A DNA stretch of 64,000 nt from Paenibacillus zeirhizosphaerae (lineage in GTDB: Bacteria; Bacillota; Bacilli; Paenibacillales; Paenibacillaceae): NCBI RefSeq assembly GCF_030705605.1, contig NZ_JAPCKK010000011.1:124001-188000 (forward strand). The letters run 5' to 3'. Position 1 is the stretch's first letter. Each line of letters opens with the position of its first letter. A program made the translations under genes and the position numbers. The notes under the pieces were generated by a model. It had not been told where the DNA came from. It searched no databases and saw nothing but the letters and a program-made list of their open reading frames with translations. Below are positions 1 to 8,278 of this stretch, piece after piece.

Positions 1-1
1 T

Positions 2-901
2 CTCCCGCGTATCGGCATAGAGCACGGCATATGCAGAGGAAACCGCAGCCATCCGGATATCAAGGGATTCTACGTCAAGCTGGAGCAAAGCATGAGCATT
101 GCCGTGGAGGGGCTGATTCATCGGTACCGCATTCAGGCCAAGCAGCCTGCGAAGGCCTCCGATTTCATGATGAGGGAGGATGTATGGGAAGGTGGCGGAC
201 AGTTGTCTCCCGAGGAAGAGGTCGGCAGCCTGCTGAAGCATGGTACACTGGCCATCGGATTTATTGGGCTGGCCGAATGTATGAAGGCCATGTATGGCAT
301 GCACCATGGAGAGAACGATACAGTGCATAGGGAGGCGCAACGTGTCATTGCCGCGATACGGAGCTTCTGTGACCGGATGAGCGAAGCGTATGACCTGAAT
401 ATTACCCTGTTTGCGACGCCCGCCGAAGGGCTTGCCGGCAAATTCACGAAAATGGATGTAGCGGATTTTGGCAGGATTGCAGAGGTTACGGACCGGGAGT
501 ACTATACCAACTCCTTTCATATTCCTGTTTATTACAAGCTGACAGCGGCCCGCAAAATTGATCTTGAAGCCCCATTCCATACTTACTGCAATGCTGGCGC
601 CATCTCCTATGTTGAGCTGGACGGCAATGCCCGCAGCAACCCGGAAGCATTCCGCTCCATCGTGCAATATGCTCTCTCCCAGAATATCGGCTACTTCTCC
701 ATCAATCATCCGATTGACCGCTGCCCGGATTGCGGCTACGAAGGCATCATTGGCAGTGAATGCCCGCAATGCGGCGCGGAGGAGGGAATCACCCACTTTC
801 AGCGGCTACGGCGCGTAACCGGATATCTGACCGGAGATTATACCGTCCGCTTTAACGTTGCCAAGCAGGCAGAGGTTCGAGACCGGGTGAAGCACCGATG
901 A
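2..901 (+). CDS. nrdD: Anaerobic ribonucleoside-triphosphate reductase, C-terminal part (5' cut by window edge)
   Basis: This is the last 299 residues of the class III ribonucleotide reductase large subunit, which reduces NTPs to dNTPs without oxygen using a glycyl radical. The reading frame is open to the window edge, so the start lies outside. Visible features are the C-terminal zinc site with two CxxC pairs (CPDC and CPQC) and, 26 residues from the end, the glycyl radical motif RVTGYL. The tail FNVAKQAEVRDRVKHR is typical of NrdD. Its stop overlaps the start of nrdG in an ATGA, so the two are translationally coupled. Family assignment is firm; only the N-terminal part cannot be judged. Confidence 0.95.
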   Translation, partial: LPRIGIEHGICRGNRSHPDIKGFYVKLEQSMSIAVEGLIHRYRIQAKQPAKASDFMMREDVWEGGGQLSPEEEVGSLLKHGTLAIGFIGLAECMKAMYGMHHGENDTVHREAQRVIAAIRSFCDRMSEAYDLNITLFATPAEGLAGKFTKMDVADFGRIAEVTDREYYTNSFHIPVYYKLTAARKIDLEAPFHTYCNAGAISYVELDGNARSNPEAFRSIVQYALSQNIGYFSINHPIDRCPDCGYEGIIGSECPQCGAEEGITHFQRLRRVTGYLTGDYTVRFNVAKQAEVRDRVKHR

Positions 902-1407
902 ATTGGTGCGGCTATATTCCCGAATCGCTGAATGAAGGAAGCGGCCTGCGTTCAGTCGTATTCATCAGCGGCTGCCGTCACGCCTGTCCCGGCTGCTTTA
1001 ACCCTGCCTCATGGAGCTTTCGTGCAGGGGAACCCTTTACCCGGGAGCTGCAGCAGTCCGTCATCCGGGAAGCGGCTGCCAACCCATTGCTGGACGGGCT
1101 TACGCTGTGCGGTGGCGACCCCTTTTTCTCGGCGGCGGACTGCATCCCGTTCGTGCGTGATTACAGAGCTACCTGCCCAGGCCACACGATCTGGGCATAT
1201 ACGGGCTTTACATTTGAGGTGCTGATCCAGGAGCCGAGCATGCTTGAGCTTGCCAGACTATGCGAGGTCATCGTGGACGGACCTTTTATTGAAGAAGAAA
1301 AGGATGTCTCCCTCCCCTTCCGGGGAAGCCGCAATCAGCGGTGTGTGGATGTTCACAGCAGCCTGGCGGCCGACCGGGTAATCGATTGGCAGCCTGTACC
1401 TCTATAA
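898..1407 (+). CDS. nrdG: Anaerobic ribonucleotide reductase activating protein (radical SAM)
   Basis: NrdG uses S-adenosylmethionine and a 4Fe-4S cluster to install the glycyl radical on NrdD. The 169-residue protein has the radical SAM triad as CRHACPGC near residue 26 and a following GGDPFF segment that fits the SAM-binding GGE/GGD motif. The length matches the short NrdG family, a minimal radical SAM fold. It overlaps the nrdD stop by four bases (ATGA), which supports one operon and a fixed start. Assignment is firm from sequence and context. Confidence 0.95.
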   Translation: MNWCGYIPESLNEGSGLRSVVFISGCRHACPGCFNPASWSFRAGEPFTRELQQSVIREAAANPLLDGLTLCGGDPFFSAADCIPFVRDYRATCPGHTIWAYTGFTFEVLIQEPSMLELARLCEVIVDGPFIEEEKDVSLPFRGSRNQRCVDVHSSLAADRVIDWQPVPL

Positions 1408-1507
1408 TATAGCGCCGCACACCGTCTTCTTCAGCCTGGTAAATACAAATATTAGGCATAAAGCCCATGAACTTGTACATACCATGGTAGCAAAAGGAGG
1501 ATGGTGT

Positions 1508-1891
1508 ATGCCGGTTGAATTCAGTGTTTTCCTGATCGCCGTTGCTTTTGTCGGGCTGGTCATCAGCATCATCATGCTGCTGCGCAAAATGATGGTCTCC
1601 CTGGACGAAGCGAACAAAACGCTGGCCGAGGCACGAGCCACCCTCCGGGAGTTGAGCAGCGAGGCGGGCGACGTGCTCCAGCATGCCAACGAAATAGCCC
1701 TTGAGGTCAAGGACAAAATGCGGGCTATGGATTCCATCGTGAACTCCGCACATGATGTAGGCCAAATTCTGCACACCGTTACGGACACAGCCAGAAAAGC
1801 AGTGTCCGTGCTGAACCACGGCAGCCAGGCCGCATCGCCGGAATATGTGCCTACGAACAAAATTACAATTAAAAAGTCCCGCGACCGTTGA
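1508..1891 (+). CDS. DUF948 family membrane-anchored protein
   Basis: A 127-residue protein starting VEFSVFLIAVAFVGLV has one N-terminal membrane helix followed by a long charged amphipathic helix with repeated Glu/Lys/Ala stretches. This is the layout of the DUF948 family found in Bacillota, whose function is not established. The ATG at 1508 is chosen over an in-frame ATG at 1484 because an AAAGGAGG ribosome site sits seven bases before it. The gene stands alone behind nrdG and ends at a clear terminator. It probably lies in the membrane with a cytoplasmic coiled region; this is inferred from the helix pattern. Confidence 0.75.
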   Translation: MPVEFSVFLIAVAFVGLVISIIMLLRKMMVSLDEANKTLAEARATLRELSSEAGDVLQHANEIALEVKDKMRAMDSIVNSAHDVGQILHTVTDTARKAVSVLNHGSQAASPEYVPTNKITIKKSRDR

Positions 1892-1928
1892 AGGTTTGTG
1901 GAGTCTGACCCTCCCCTAGCCGATAATG

Positions 1929-1964
1929 GCCCTGAACGCCGTTTCCGGCTTAAAGGGCTTTTTT
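1929..1964 (+). terminator. Rho-independent terminator after the DUF948 gene
   Basis: GCCCT pairs with AGGGC around an inner GCCG/CGGC stem, followed by a run of six T. It lies 37 bases past the stop of the DUF948 gene. Confidence 0.75.
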
Positions 1965-2070
1965 CGCGTTTTCATACCCTCTCTTGTTTTTTACAAAACA
2001 GTACCTTGCATTATTCAATAGCTAATGATAAATTATACACAGCTACTATTATTCATTAATCAGTACTGAG

Positions 2071-2082
2071 TATTGGCCAATA
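2071..2082. promoter_or_regulatory. Perfect palindrome upstream of the PadR operon, candidate operator
   Basis: TATTGGCCAATA is a perfect 12-base palindrome about 40 bases before the PadR gene start, and CAGTACTG, another palindrome, lies just before it at 2061-2068. PadR proteins commonly repress their own operon, so this is a likely autoregulatory site. That role is inferred from position only. Confidence 0.45.
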
Positions 2083-2122
2083 TAGACGTCAATTTAATTT
2101 ACCCAATGAAGGAGTACGGCCT

Positions 2123-2452
2123 GTGAGTGTAAATATCCAGTTTAAAAAAGGAGTGCTGGAGCTATGTGTTCTTGTTTTGATCGGCCGCAGGGACCGCTAC
2201 GGATATGAGCTTGTGCAGGCAGTCTCCCGGCATGTCGAGGTTGCGGAAGGTGCGCTGTATCCCCTTCTCCGGCGGCTCGTCAGCGAGGGCTTCTGCACCA
2301 CCTATCTGCAGGAATCGACGGAAGGTCCTCCACGCAAGTATTATCGCCTGACCGATACAGGGCGGAAATACATGCACGAGCTGAAGCAGGATTGGAACGA
2401 CTTTGTGCGCAATGTCGGAAATTTACTGGAGGAAAGGGATTTTGATGAATAG
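2123..2452 (+). CDS. PadR family transcriptional regulator
   Basis: A 109-residue winged-helix repressor. The N-terminal DNA-binding domain is visible as LELCVLVLIGRRDRYGYELV followed by EGALYPLLRRLVSEG and a wing ending in RKYYRLTDTGR, all hallmarks of PadR. It begins with GTG, eight bases behind GAAGGAG. It overlaps the next gene by eight bases, so it is the first gene of a three-gene operon with a DUF1700 and a DUF4097 protein. This arrangement (PadR, then DUF1700, then a DUF4097 protein) recurs in Bacillota and is probably an envelope stress or membrane homeostasis unit. The effector is unknown. Confidence 0.92.
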   Translation: MSVNIQFKKGVLELCVLVLIGRRDRYGYELVQAVSRHVEVAEGALYPLLRRLVSEGFCTTYLQESTEGPPRKYYRLTDTGRKYMHELKQDWNDFVRNVGNLLEERDFDE

Positions 2453-2996
2453 ACAACAATTTTTGAATGAGCTTGAACAGCGCCTGGCACCTCTTCCTGC
2501 GGAAGCGAAGCATGAGCTCCTGGAGGATATGAACCAGCACTATGAGTTTGGCCTGCAGCAAGGCAAAAGCGAGGAGGAAATTTCGCGCGCCCTGGGACGC
2601 CCGGAGGATATCGCCAAGGAAGCTCTCGGTTATGCCGGTGCTCAGCCAGAAGCCTTCCGGCAGGCTAGACCTGCAGGGGATCGGGTGCGGACTTTTTTTA
2701 CGGCCTGCGGTCTGATTTTCCTGAATCTGATTCTGGGATTGCCTTTGTTTGCGGTGTGCTGGACGTTGTGGGTTGCTCTTGGCGCAGTCATGACCGCTTT
2801 TACTCTGGCCCCTGCCGCAGTCGCCGCAGAAGTGATCGTATACCGCACCTTCAATATTTCCGAGTTTTTCCTCTCTCTGATCTTGACTGGCATCGGTATG
2901 CTCTTGTTCATCGCCGTCCGGTACTTGTTGAAGCATATGTTGAGAGCAACAGTTGCCTACTGGCATTGGAATATCAATACGATAAAGGGGAAGTAA
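2445..2996 (+). CDS. DUF1700 (HAAS domain) membrane protein
   Basis: A 183-residue protein starting MNRQQFLNELEQRLAPLP. The N-terminal part (about residues 1-65) is the helical HAAS/DUF1700 signalling domain, with the typical LGRPEDIAKEALGY ending. It is followed by hydrophobic helices, one near the motif FFTACGLIFLNLILGLPLF and one around LSLILTGIGMLLFIAVRYLL. The start overlaps the PadR stop, with GGAGGA a suitable distance ahead, so upstream in-frame codons from 2403 are not used. It is the middle gene of the PadR operon and probably couples the PadR partner to a membrane signal; the mechanism is inferred. Confidence 0.85.
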   Translation: MNRQQFLNELEQRLAPLPAEAKHELLEDMNQHYEFGLQQGKSEEEISRALGRPEDIAKEALGYAGAQPEAFRQARPAGDRVRTFFTACGLIFLNLILGLPLFAVCWTLWVALGAVMTAFTLAPAAVAAEVIVYRTFNISEFFLSLILTGIGMLLFIAVRYLLKHMLRATVAYWHWNINTIKGK

Positions 2997-2998
2997 CC

Positions 2999-3883
2999 AT
3001 GAACAAGAAAATTTCATTACTTGGTGCGGCTTGTATCATCATTGGTATAGCAGGACTGACGCTCTGGGGTTGGGGCTGGAATTCCTCTATATCCGGTCTT
3101 ATCCCATCCTTAAAGCTTGGGGACCGGGATTTAATTGAACACGAACAGCGGTGGACTTTCTCCGACGGGGAACTGCAGGAACTGAAGCTGGCTTTCCCTC
3201 ATGACGCCAACATCCAATTTACGGAGAGTGGCAGCGATGAGGGCTATGTAGCCTTGGAAGGAAGGCTTGAGGAAAATATCATTCAGCGGCTGCAGCAGAC
3301 CCGGCTTGAAGGTGCAAAGCTGGGGCTTGATATGGAGCCAGAGCGGCAGCCGATTGAACTCTTCGCGTTCGGCCCGGGCTCCAGAAGCCAAATTACCGTT
3401 GCGGTGCCTCGTGGAACCGAACTCAGCCGATTAGATATTAAGGACACCTCGGGCAGTATTGAAGTGACGAATGCCAGAGTACAAGAGACCCACATAGAGC
3501 TTACTTCCGGTGACCTCAACATCCGTGATTTTAGAGGAGGGCAATTGGCCGTCAACATGACATCCGGTGACGTGTCCATTCAAGATGCGAAAGCGGCTGT
3601 CAATCTTGAGTTAACTTCCGGTGACATTGAATTGAAGGGACTCAGCGGTGATGGGGCTATCCGGTCGACTTCAGGAAGTGTTAGTGTCGAACAGCGGGAA
3701 GCAGGTAATCTGGACATTGAACTCAAGTCCGGAGATGTCGATATCCGCACCGCTCCCGCTTTCAAGGCGATTTATGATGTCCGTGCCAGCTCCGGTGAAG
3801 TTGAAGCCCCTGTTTCTTCTCCAGGCGCCACCAACGTCATTAAAGTGAATACAACATCGGGAGATATCAGAATCAGCGAGTAG
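2999..3883 (+). CDS. DUF4097 beta-strand repeat protein, membrane anchored
   Basis: The 294-residue protein starts with an N-terminal membrane helix (residues 5-25) and continues as a series of beta repeats. TSGSIEV, TSGDLNI, TSGDVSI, TSGDIEL and KSGDVDI recur at about 20-residue spacing, the pattern of the DUF4097 right-handed beta-helix-like domain. It starts two bases after the DUF1700 stop, behind AAAGGGGAAG. It is probably the extracytoplasmic component of this PadR-controlled operon. No catalytic motif is visible, and the function of the family is not settled. Confidence 0.85.
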   Translation: MNKKISLLGAACIIIGIAGLTLWGWGWNSSISGLIPSLKLGDRDLIEHEQRWTFSDGELQELKLAFPHDANIQFTESGSDEGYVALEGRLEENIIQRLQQTRLEGAKLGLDMEPERQPIELFAFGPGSRSQITVAVPRGTELSRLDIKDTSGSIEVTNARVQETHIELTSGDLNIRDFRGGQLAVNMTSGDVSIQDAKAAVNLELTSGDIELKGLSGDGAIRSTSGSVSVEQREAGNLDIELKSGDVDIRTAPAFKAIYDVRASSGEVEAPVSSPGATNVIKVNTTSGDIRISE

Positions 3884-3993
3884 GCTCTTCCCTCCTCCTG
3901 CCTCCGTTTGTTTTCCCCAGGAAGAAATCGGTATAATAAACTTGTCATGTGCATTACCGCTCCAAGCGGATCTTAATCGGGAGGAGAATAACC

Positions 3994-4302
3994 ATGTTCG
4001 TTGTTACCAATACGATCAAAGTCAAGGAAGGGGCCGGTCAAGAGCTGGCCGAACGTTTTGCCGAGGGGCAGGGCGTACAGGAAATGCCTGGTTTTGTGCG
4101 TCTCGAAGTATGGCACGGTGTAAACAAGGAGCAGGAAGAACTGAAGGTCTGCACGATGTGGGACGATGAGCAGTCCTTCCGCAATTGGACGTCAAGCGAC
4201 GCATTCCGGGCGGCTCATCACGGGCGGGGCAAAAACGAAGCCATTCTTGGCGCTTCCCTCGACACCTACGAATTAATGGTGCAGGTATCCGCAGAGGACT
4301 AA
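3994..4302 (+). CDS. IsdG/HmoB-type antibiotic biosynthesis monooxygenase domain protein
   Basis: A 102-residue ferredoxin-like ABM-fold protein. It resembles the IsdG heme-degrading monooxygenases. An Asn sits at residue 6 (MFVVTN), a Trp in FRNWTSSDAF, and a His in AFRAAHH, matching the Asn-Trp-His set that positions heme in IsdG. The family opens heme to release iron. The ATG at 3994 follows GGAGGAGAATA at good spacing, so the in-frame ATG at 3949 is rejected. Heme oxygenase activity is inferred from the conserved triad. A general ABM monooxygenase role is the alternative. Confidence 0.8.
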   Translation: MFVVTNTIKVKEGAGQELAERFAEGQGVQEMPGFVRLEVWHGVNKEQEELKVCTMWDDEQSFRNWTSSDAFRAAHHGRGKNEAILGASLDTYELMVQVSAED

Positions 4303-4345
4303 ACTTTTTATTATACAACCCCTTGTAATCAGGAGGCTCATTCTT

Positions 4346-5065
4346 ATGGAACTGAAAAATAAAACTGCCATCATCACCGGTGCGGGTAAAGGCATTGGCA
4401 AAGCCATCGCAGAAATTCTGGCCAAAGAAGGCGTCAGCCTCGGACTCATCGCCCGGACAGCCGCCGATCTGGAGCAGCTCCAGGCTGCGCTGGGAAGCAC
4501 ATACGATGTAAAAGTAGCCAGCGCGGTGGCGGACGTGTCCGACCGCACACAGGCTGAAGCGGCTGTAGCATCGCTCGAAACGGAGCTTGGCGCGATTGAC
4601 ATTCTGATCAATAACGCGGGAACCGCCACCTTCGGTACCGTCCTGGATATGGACCCGGAAGAGTGGGAACGCATTATACGCGTCAACCTGATGGGCACCT
4701 ACTATGTCACCCGTGCCGCCCTGCCGAGCATGATGGCGCAAAGCAGTGGAACCATTATCAACATTTCCTCGTCAGCCGGCGAACGCGGCTTCGCGACCGG
4801 TTCAGCCTATAATGCTTCCAAATTCGCGGTAATGGGCTTTACCGAAGCGCTGATGCAGGAGGTCCGCAAATCCAACATCCGGGTTACGGCTTTGACACCT
4901 AGCACGGTGAACACAGAGCTTTCCTCCAATGCCGGTCTGAAGATCGGTGAGGAGGACCGCATGATGCAGCCGGAAGACGTGGCCGAGCTGGTATTGGCGA
5001 CCCTGAAGCTGCCAGCACGCGTGTTCATCAAAACCGCAGGGATCTGGACAACCAATCCGCAATAA
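4346..5065 (+). CDS. Short-chain dehydrogenase/reductase (FabG-like)
   Basis: A 239-residue classical SDR. It has the NAD(P)-binding TGAGKGIG motif at residue 11, the NNAG motif, a catalytic Ser in ISSSAG and the YNASK catalytic Tyr-Lys pair. Closest in pattern to 3-oxoacyl-ACP reductases and to the YjdA-type SDRs of Bacillota; the natural substrate cannot be read from the sequence. It has its own AGGAGG site and is followed by a strong terminator, and probably forms a single-gene unit or a pair with the IsdG-like gene 43 bases upstream. Confidence 0.9.
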   Translation: MELKNKTAIITGAGKGIGKAIAEILAKEGVSLGLIARTAADLEQLQAALGSTYDVKVASAVADVSDRTQAEAAVASLETELGAIDILINNAGTATFGTVLDMDPEEWERIIRVNLMGTYYVTRAALPSMMAQSSGTIINISSSAGERGFATGSAYNASKFAVMGFTEALMQEVRKSNIRVTALTPSTVNTELSSNAGLKIGEEDRMMQPEDVAELVLATLKLPARVFIKTAGIWTTNPQ

Positions 5066-5087
5066 TCAGTTTTTTTGCAAACCAAAA

Positions 5088-5132
5088 GGGAGCGATCTCC
5101 GGCCAAATGGACGGGGAACGCTCCTTTTTTTA
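5088..5132 (+). terminator. Rho-independent terminator after the SDR
   Basis: GGAGCG pairs with CGCTCC and is followed by eight T, 22 bases past the SDR stop. Confidence 0.85.
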
Positions 5133-5147
5133 GTTTCAAGCATGTAT

Positions 5148-5237
5148 AAGCTTTCAGCAGAGCTGAAGCATTCTTTAATCGCCAGTTAAATTTCCGCTAA
5201 ACGCGGTCTGTCTTCTGCGAAAATACGTCGATGTACA
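5148..5237 (-). repeat. Degenerate part-copy of the structured interspersed element
   Basis: Read on the minus strand, this stretch just 3' of the HExxH gene contains GGCGATTAAAGAATGCTTC. That matches the right arm (GCGATTGAAGGAATG...TTCGTTC) of the element seen in full at 20495, 33919 and 55839. It also contains CCGCTAAACGCGG, part of a 45-base segment that recurs at 11238-11280 (CCGC[C]TAAACGCGGTCTG followed by CTTCTG and TACGTCG). The left arm is missing or too diverged to align by eye. Confidence 0.45.
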
Positions 5238-5238
5238 C

Positions 5239-5715
5239 TTATGCTGTAACCGTCCGGTCCTGCACCTTCTCGCGGTAGGCCAGCAGCGACTCGTCAATGA
5301 TGATGGATATAAACTTGGATTCTGCCTCAGGCAGCAGGTTCAATGTATAGTTCCACGCATTTTCTTCAATCCGCAGCGCGGTCAGCCGCCTCAAATACGG
5401 ATCATCTGCCTCGTCCATGACCTCCGACAACACCCGCAACTCCGGATCAGCCGCATGGCCGATTTCATGAGCGAGCACGACAGCAAAATAATCTTCAGCC
5501 CGCTCCAGGCTTCCAAACATTTGCTGGCACTGTGCCTGAATAACATCAGTATACATGGTGATGGTGTGGGTATTCATATTGTATTTGCCCCCTACCATAC
5601 GCCCGCCGGGAAATTTCTTTTCCAACCGGACGCTCACGCCGATATCCGCCCGCAGCAGCAGCTCTTCAATGCATTGCTCCAATTGCTTTGTCTTCAATTC
5701 TGCTTGTGCCCCCAT
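5239..5715 (-). CDS. Putative zinc metallopeptidase-fold protein (HExxH)
   Basis: A 158-residue protein with a HEIGHAAD motif at about residue 93, the zinc-binding HExxH signature, and a downstream EENAW that could supply a third ligand. It has no signal peptide, so it is probably cytoplasmic. No named family is recognised; it could be related to the minimal zincins. The start is weak: the ATG at 5715 lacks a good ribosome site, and a TTG a few codons later behind GGGGG is possible. It lies 43 bases beyond the end of the nos reading frame on the same strand, which hints at co-transcription but not at function. Confidence 0.65.
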   Translation of the reverse strand: MGAQAELKTKQLEQCIEELLLRADIGVSVRLEKKFPGGRMVGGKYNMNTHTITMYTDVIQAQCQQMFGSLERAEDYFAVVLAHEIGHAADPELRVLSEVMDEADDPYLRRLTALRIEENAWNYTLNLLPEAESKFISIIIDESLLAYREKVQDRTVTA

Positions 5716-5758
5716 AAATCAATCTACATCATCTGTTCTATTCATATGAGATCATAAC

Positions 5759-6886
5759 CTAATGGAACGGACAACCGCCAGTGCCCCGAAGGGGCTCGTA
5801 CTTCTTCTCCTGGGCAAAAAAGTTAGGCTTCAGCACTCTGTTTTCATAAGAGCTATGGAAAATATGGGTGGCGGCAGGTGAAAGGGGCGGAATCAGCCAG
5901 GTCCAATCCCCTGTCAGCTCCCGGCCAGCTTTCCGTTCCCGTTCCTCGAACAGCTTGAATTGAGCAGCCGCCGTATGATGATCGACGATACTCACCCCGT
6001 CTCGCCGGAACGAATGCAGCACAGCCGCATTCAGCTCAATCAGCGCACGATCTTTCCAGAGCGTCGTTTCGCTTGAACGGTCAAGCCCCATCAACTCTGC
6101 TACTGCAGGCAGCTTGTTATAGCGGAACGTATCCGCAAAATTGCGCGCGCCAATCTCGGTTCCCATATACCAGCCGTTGAACGGTGCGGCCGTATAACAG
6201 ATGCCGCCGATGCTCAGCATCATGTCAGCAATAATGGGCACCGCGTACCAGCGCAGGCCCAGCGCAGCGAATCCCTCGATGTCCGGGTGATCGATGTTGA
6301 TCTGCTTCACCATTTGCTCCGGAATCGGAAATAGGGCAGGCGCCTGCCCGTCCGCCTCAATAAGCAGCGGGAGAACATCAAAATCGGTACCCGGGGACTG
6401 CCAACCCAGACGCTGGCACAGCTTTGTGAGCTGAAGAGAGCCCGGATCACCAACAATACCATGCTCCGTCTCATACCCGGCATAACGGATCAACTGATGG
6501 TTCCAGATTCGGATGTCTGGTTGGTCCGGCTGTGAGGGCCTGTACACCGTCAAGGTAGGAATGATCTTCCCGCCGTTCGTGGCCGTCTCAACATGACGGA
6601 ATAATGATTCCGCAATATGGGCAGCTCCGGTGACGTGACGCTCATCCCTGATGCGCAGCTTATCCCAGAACAGCCGCCCGATACAGCGGTTGCTGTTCCG
6701 CCAGGCCATGCGGGCTCCGTGCTCTAGCTCGGCAAAGGTATGCTCGTAGGTTCCTGTGAGTTCAATTTCCCTTTTTACCTCAAGAAACCGGGCCCCCGCT
6801 TCCTCGCGGCTCAGACCCAGCTCCTGATAACATTTATATATAAAATGCTCCGCTTCCTGCAGAAGCACTGTACTTTCCGTTTGCAA
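5759..6886 (-). CDS. nos: Nitric oxide synthase oxygenase
   Basis: Bacterial NOS makes nitric oxide and citrulline from arginine with tetrahydropterin or tetrahydrofolate, borrowing electrons from cellular flavodoxins because no reductase domain is attached. The 375-residue protein has the proximal heme ligand Cys in AWRNSNRCIGR and the substrate-binding Glu in NGWYMGTEIG, with the C-terminal W-rich segment TGDWTWLIPPLSP that packs on the pterin. The start is TTG at 6886, supported by GGGGGAGC eight bases ahead. No reductase gene lies nearby. In Bacillota NO from this enzyme protects against oxidative stress and some antibiotics, and Dps is the next gene upstream. Confidence 0.95.
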   Translation of the reverse strand: MQTESTVLLQEAEHFIYKCYQELGLSREEAGARFLEVKREIELTGTYEHTFAELEHGARMAWRNSNRCIGRLFWDKLRIRDERHVTGAAHIAESLFRHVETATNGGKIIPTLTVYRPSQPDQPDIRIWNHQLIRYAGYETEHGIVGDPGSLQLTKLCQRLGWQSPGTDFDVLPLLIEADGQAPALFPIPEQMVKQINIDHPDIEGFAALGLRWYAVPIIADMMLSIGGICYTAAPFNGWYMGTEIGARNFADTFRYNKLPAVAELMGLDRSSETTLWKDRALIELNAAVLHSFRRDGVSIVDHHTAAAQFKLFEERERKAGRELTGDWTWLIPPLSPAATHIFHSSYENRVLKPNFFAQEKKYEPLRGTGGCPFH

Positions 6887-7050
6887 TATGCTGCTCCCCC
6901 TGTTCCGTGCCCGCGGGGCCGTCCGGCCCCTCCTGCTTAGTATCCTCCATTATACGCCCCGGAACAGGGAGAACCAATGGAATGAGGCTTTTGTTCACGT
7001 GATCTACACATCCGTGACAATGCCTTCCATCCCTGTTAGACACCGTAGCT

Positions 7051-7533
7051 TTATTTGCCCAAAAAAGCGTTCAGCATCCAGATGTGCTTGTCCACCGATT
7101 CCCGCATGCCGTTCAGTATATCAGCAGTTGAAGGGTCTCCTGCCGATTCCGCCGATTCCATACCTGTGGCCAGATCCGAAGCTACCAGCTTCAGGTCGCT
7201 GACTACCGTCGCAACCATCTCCTCGGCACTTGGCTGTCCTTCCGCCTCACGCACAATGGACAGCTGCAGATACTCCGCCATCGTTGCTGCCGGACGGCCG
7301 CCGATCGCAAGCAGGCGCTCCGCTATCGTATCCAGATGCCCGGCCGCTTCATCATATAGCTCTTCAAACTTTGCATGCAATCTAAAGAAATGAGGCCCTT
7401 TTACATACCAGTGAAAATGGTGCAGCTTCGTATAAAGAACGGACCATGTAGCCACCTGGCGGTTTAACGCCTCATACAGATGGACTGCAGCCTCTTCGAC
7501 TGAGTTCGTGTTGGTGTTTTTCAATGTGGACAT
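7051..7533 (-). CDS. dps: Dps family DNA-protecting ferritin-like protein
   Basis: A 160-residue miniferritin that oxidises and stores iron inside a 12-mer and so protects DNA from peroxide. The ferroxidase signature is visible as LHHFHWYVKG, followed by FFRLHAKFEELYDEAAGHLDTIAER, the standard Dps motif split across two subunits. Length is normal. It starts at 7533 behind GGAAGGGG. A PerR/Fur-like inverted repeat lies about 105 bases upstream, which would fit peroxide control. The gene is tail-to-head with nos, also a stress enzyme. Confidence 0.93.
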   Translation of the reverse strand: MSTLKNTNTNSVEEAAVHLYEALNRQVATWSVLYTKLHHFHWYVKGPHFFRLHAKFEELYDEAAGHLDTIAERLLAIGGRPAATMAEYLQLSIVREAEGQPSAEEMVATVVSDLKLVASDLATGMESAESAGDPSTADILNGMRESVDKHIWMLNAFLGK

Positions 7534-7637
7534 ATTCGTTTACCCCTTCCCGGATCTAAAATAGTTGTGTGTCCGATTATGTTCTTAAGTTTGCTTGAAT
7601 CTTATGCTGTATTTATACAAATTCAGCATATTAGAAT

Positions 7638-7652
7638 TTAGACTTAATCTAA
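7638..7652. promoter_or_regulatory. PerR/Fur-box-like inverted repeat upstream of dps
   Basis: On the minus strand this reads TTAGATTAAGTCTAA, a 7-1-7 inverted repeat sharing 10 of 14 informative positions with the Bacillus PerR consensus TTATAATnATTATAA. A further TTAGAA half-site overlaps it. Position upstream of a dps gene fits peroxide or iron control. The match is by eye. Confidence 0.4.
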
Positions 7653-7768
7653 ATCTTGTTTTGATTATAGCATGCTGGCTTTCAATTGAACAGGCATGAT
7701 GGGGAAGCTTTGCATGAAGATTGAATGAATACTCCTTCACTTTTACTATTCCTTCCGGAATTAAAATA

Positions 7769-7797
7769 GCTGACGCCGAGTGAATTTCGGCGCCAGC
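7769..7797 (-). terminator. Terminator after the orphan gene at 7835
   Basis: An 11-base stem, GCTGACGCCGA against TCGGCGCCAGC with one mismatch, 37 bases beyond the stop of the minus-strand gene ending at 7835. The tail on the minus strand is TATTTTAATT. Confidence 0.65.
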
Positions 7798-7834
7798 TTG
7801 TAGGTATCTTTTCTCTTACAGGGTGTTCTCTAAC

Positions 7835-8278
7835 TTAATGGAGGTTAAGCCCTCGTTCCCATTCCAGCCTTAAATCATTACCAAATTGTCTTATATTATC
7901 ATAATTTGCATTAATCAAAAAATTTTGCTGGGAACCGAAAAACCTCAATTGATAAGCGTTTTTAATCCCTAGCTCTTTCCATTCCAACCCATACAGGTGA
8001 TTTTCAAATGAGGTATATAGTTGGTTTAATTGTATACCATTTTGTATCTCAAGAGGAAAAACAGAAGTTAGTTCAATGTAATTTTTTATTGTTATATTTG
8101 TCCATCCAAAATCCAAGTCATAAATTATTTTATTTGCTTTATGATACTGGAAATTAAGCCGGCATCCCTCATATTCACCAGGAATACATCTTAAAAAGGT
8201 AAATTTTACAAAGGTCCCTTTATTATCTTTATCATGTAGTATAGCCATACTAAATTGCTGCTCCTTTAGCACCTTCAA
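7835..8278 (-). CDS. Hypothetical protein, AT-rich orphan, possibly an immunity-type protein
   Basis: This 147-residue protein has no recognised family. It is rich in aromatic and Asn residues, has no membrane helix and no signal peptide, and its codons are far more AT-rich than those of its neighbours, which points to transfer. Small acidic or aromatic proteins of this kind in such islands are often immunity proteins of polymorphic toxins, but no toxin gene is present, so this is only a guess. The longest frame starts at a TTG with no ribosome site. The ATG eleven codons later has AAAGGAG rather too far upstream, so the true start or an intact 5' end is uncertain. Confidence 0.5.
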   Translation of the reverse strand: MKVLKEQQFSMAILHDKDNKGTFVKFTFLRCIPGEYEGCRLNFQYHKANKIIYDLDFGWTNITIKNYIELTSVFPLEIQNGIQLNQLYTSFENHLYGLEWKELGIKNAYQLRFFGSQQNFLINANYDNIRQFGNDLRLEWERGLNLH

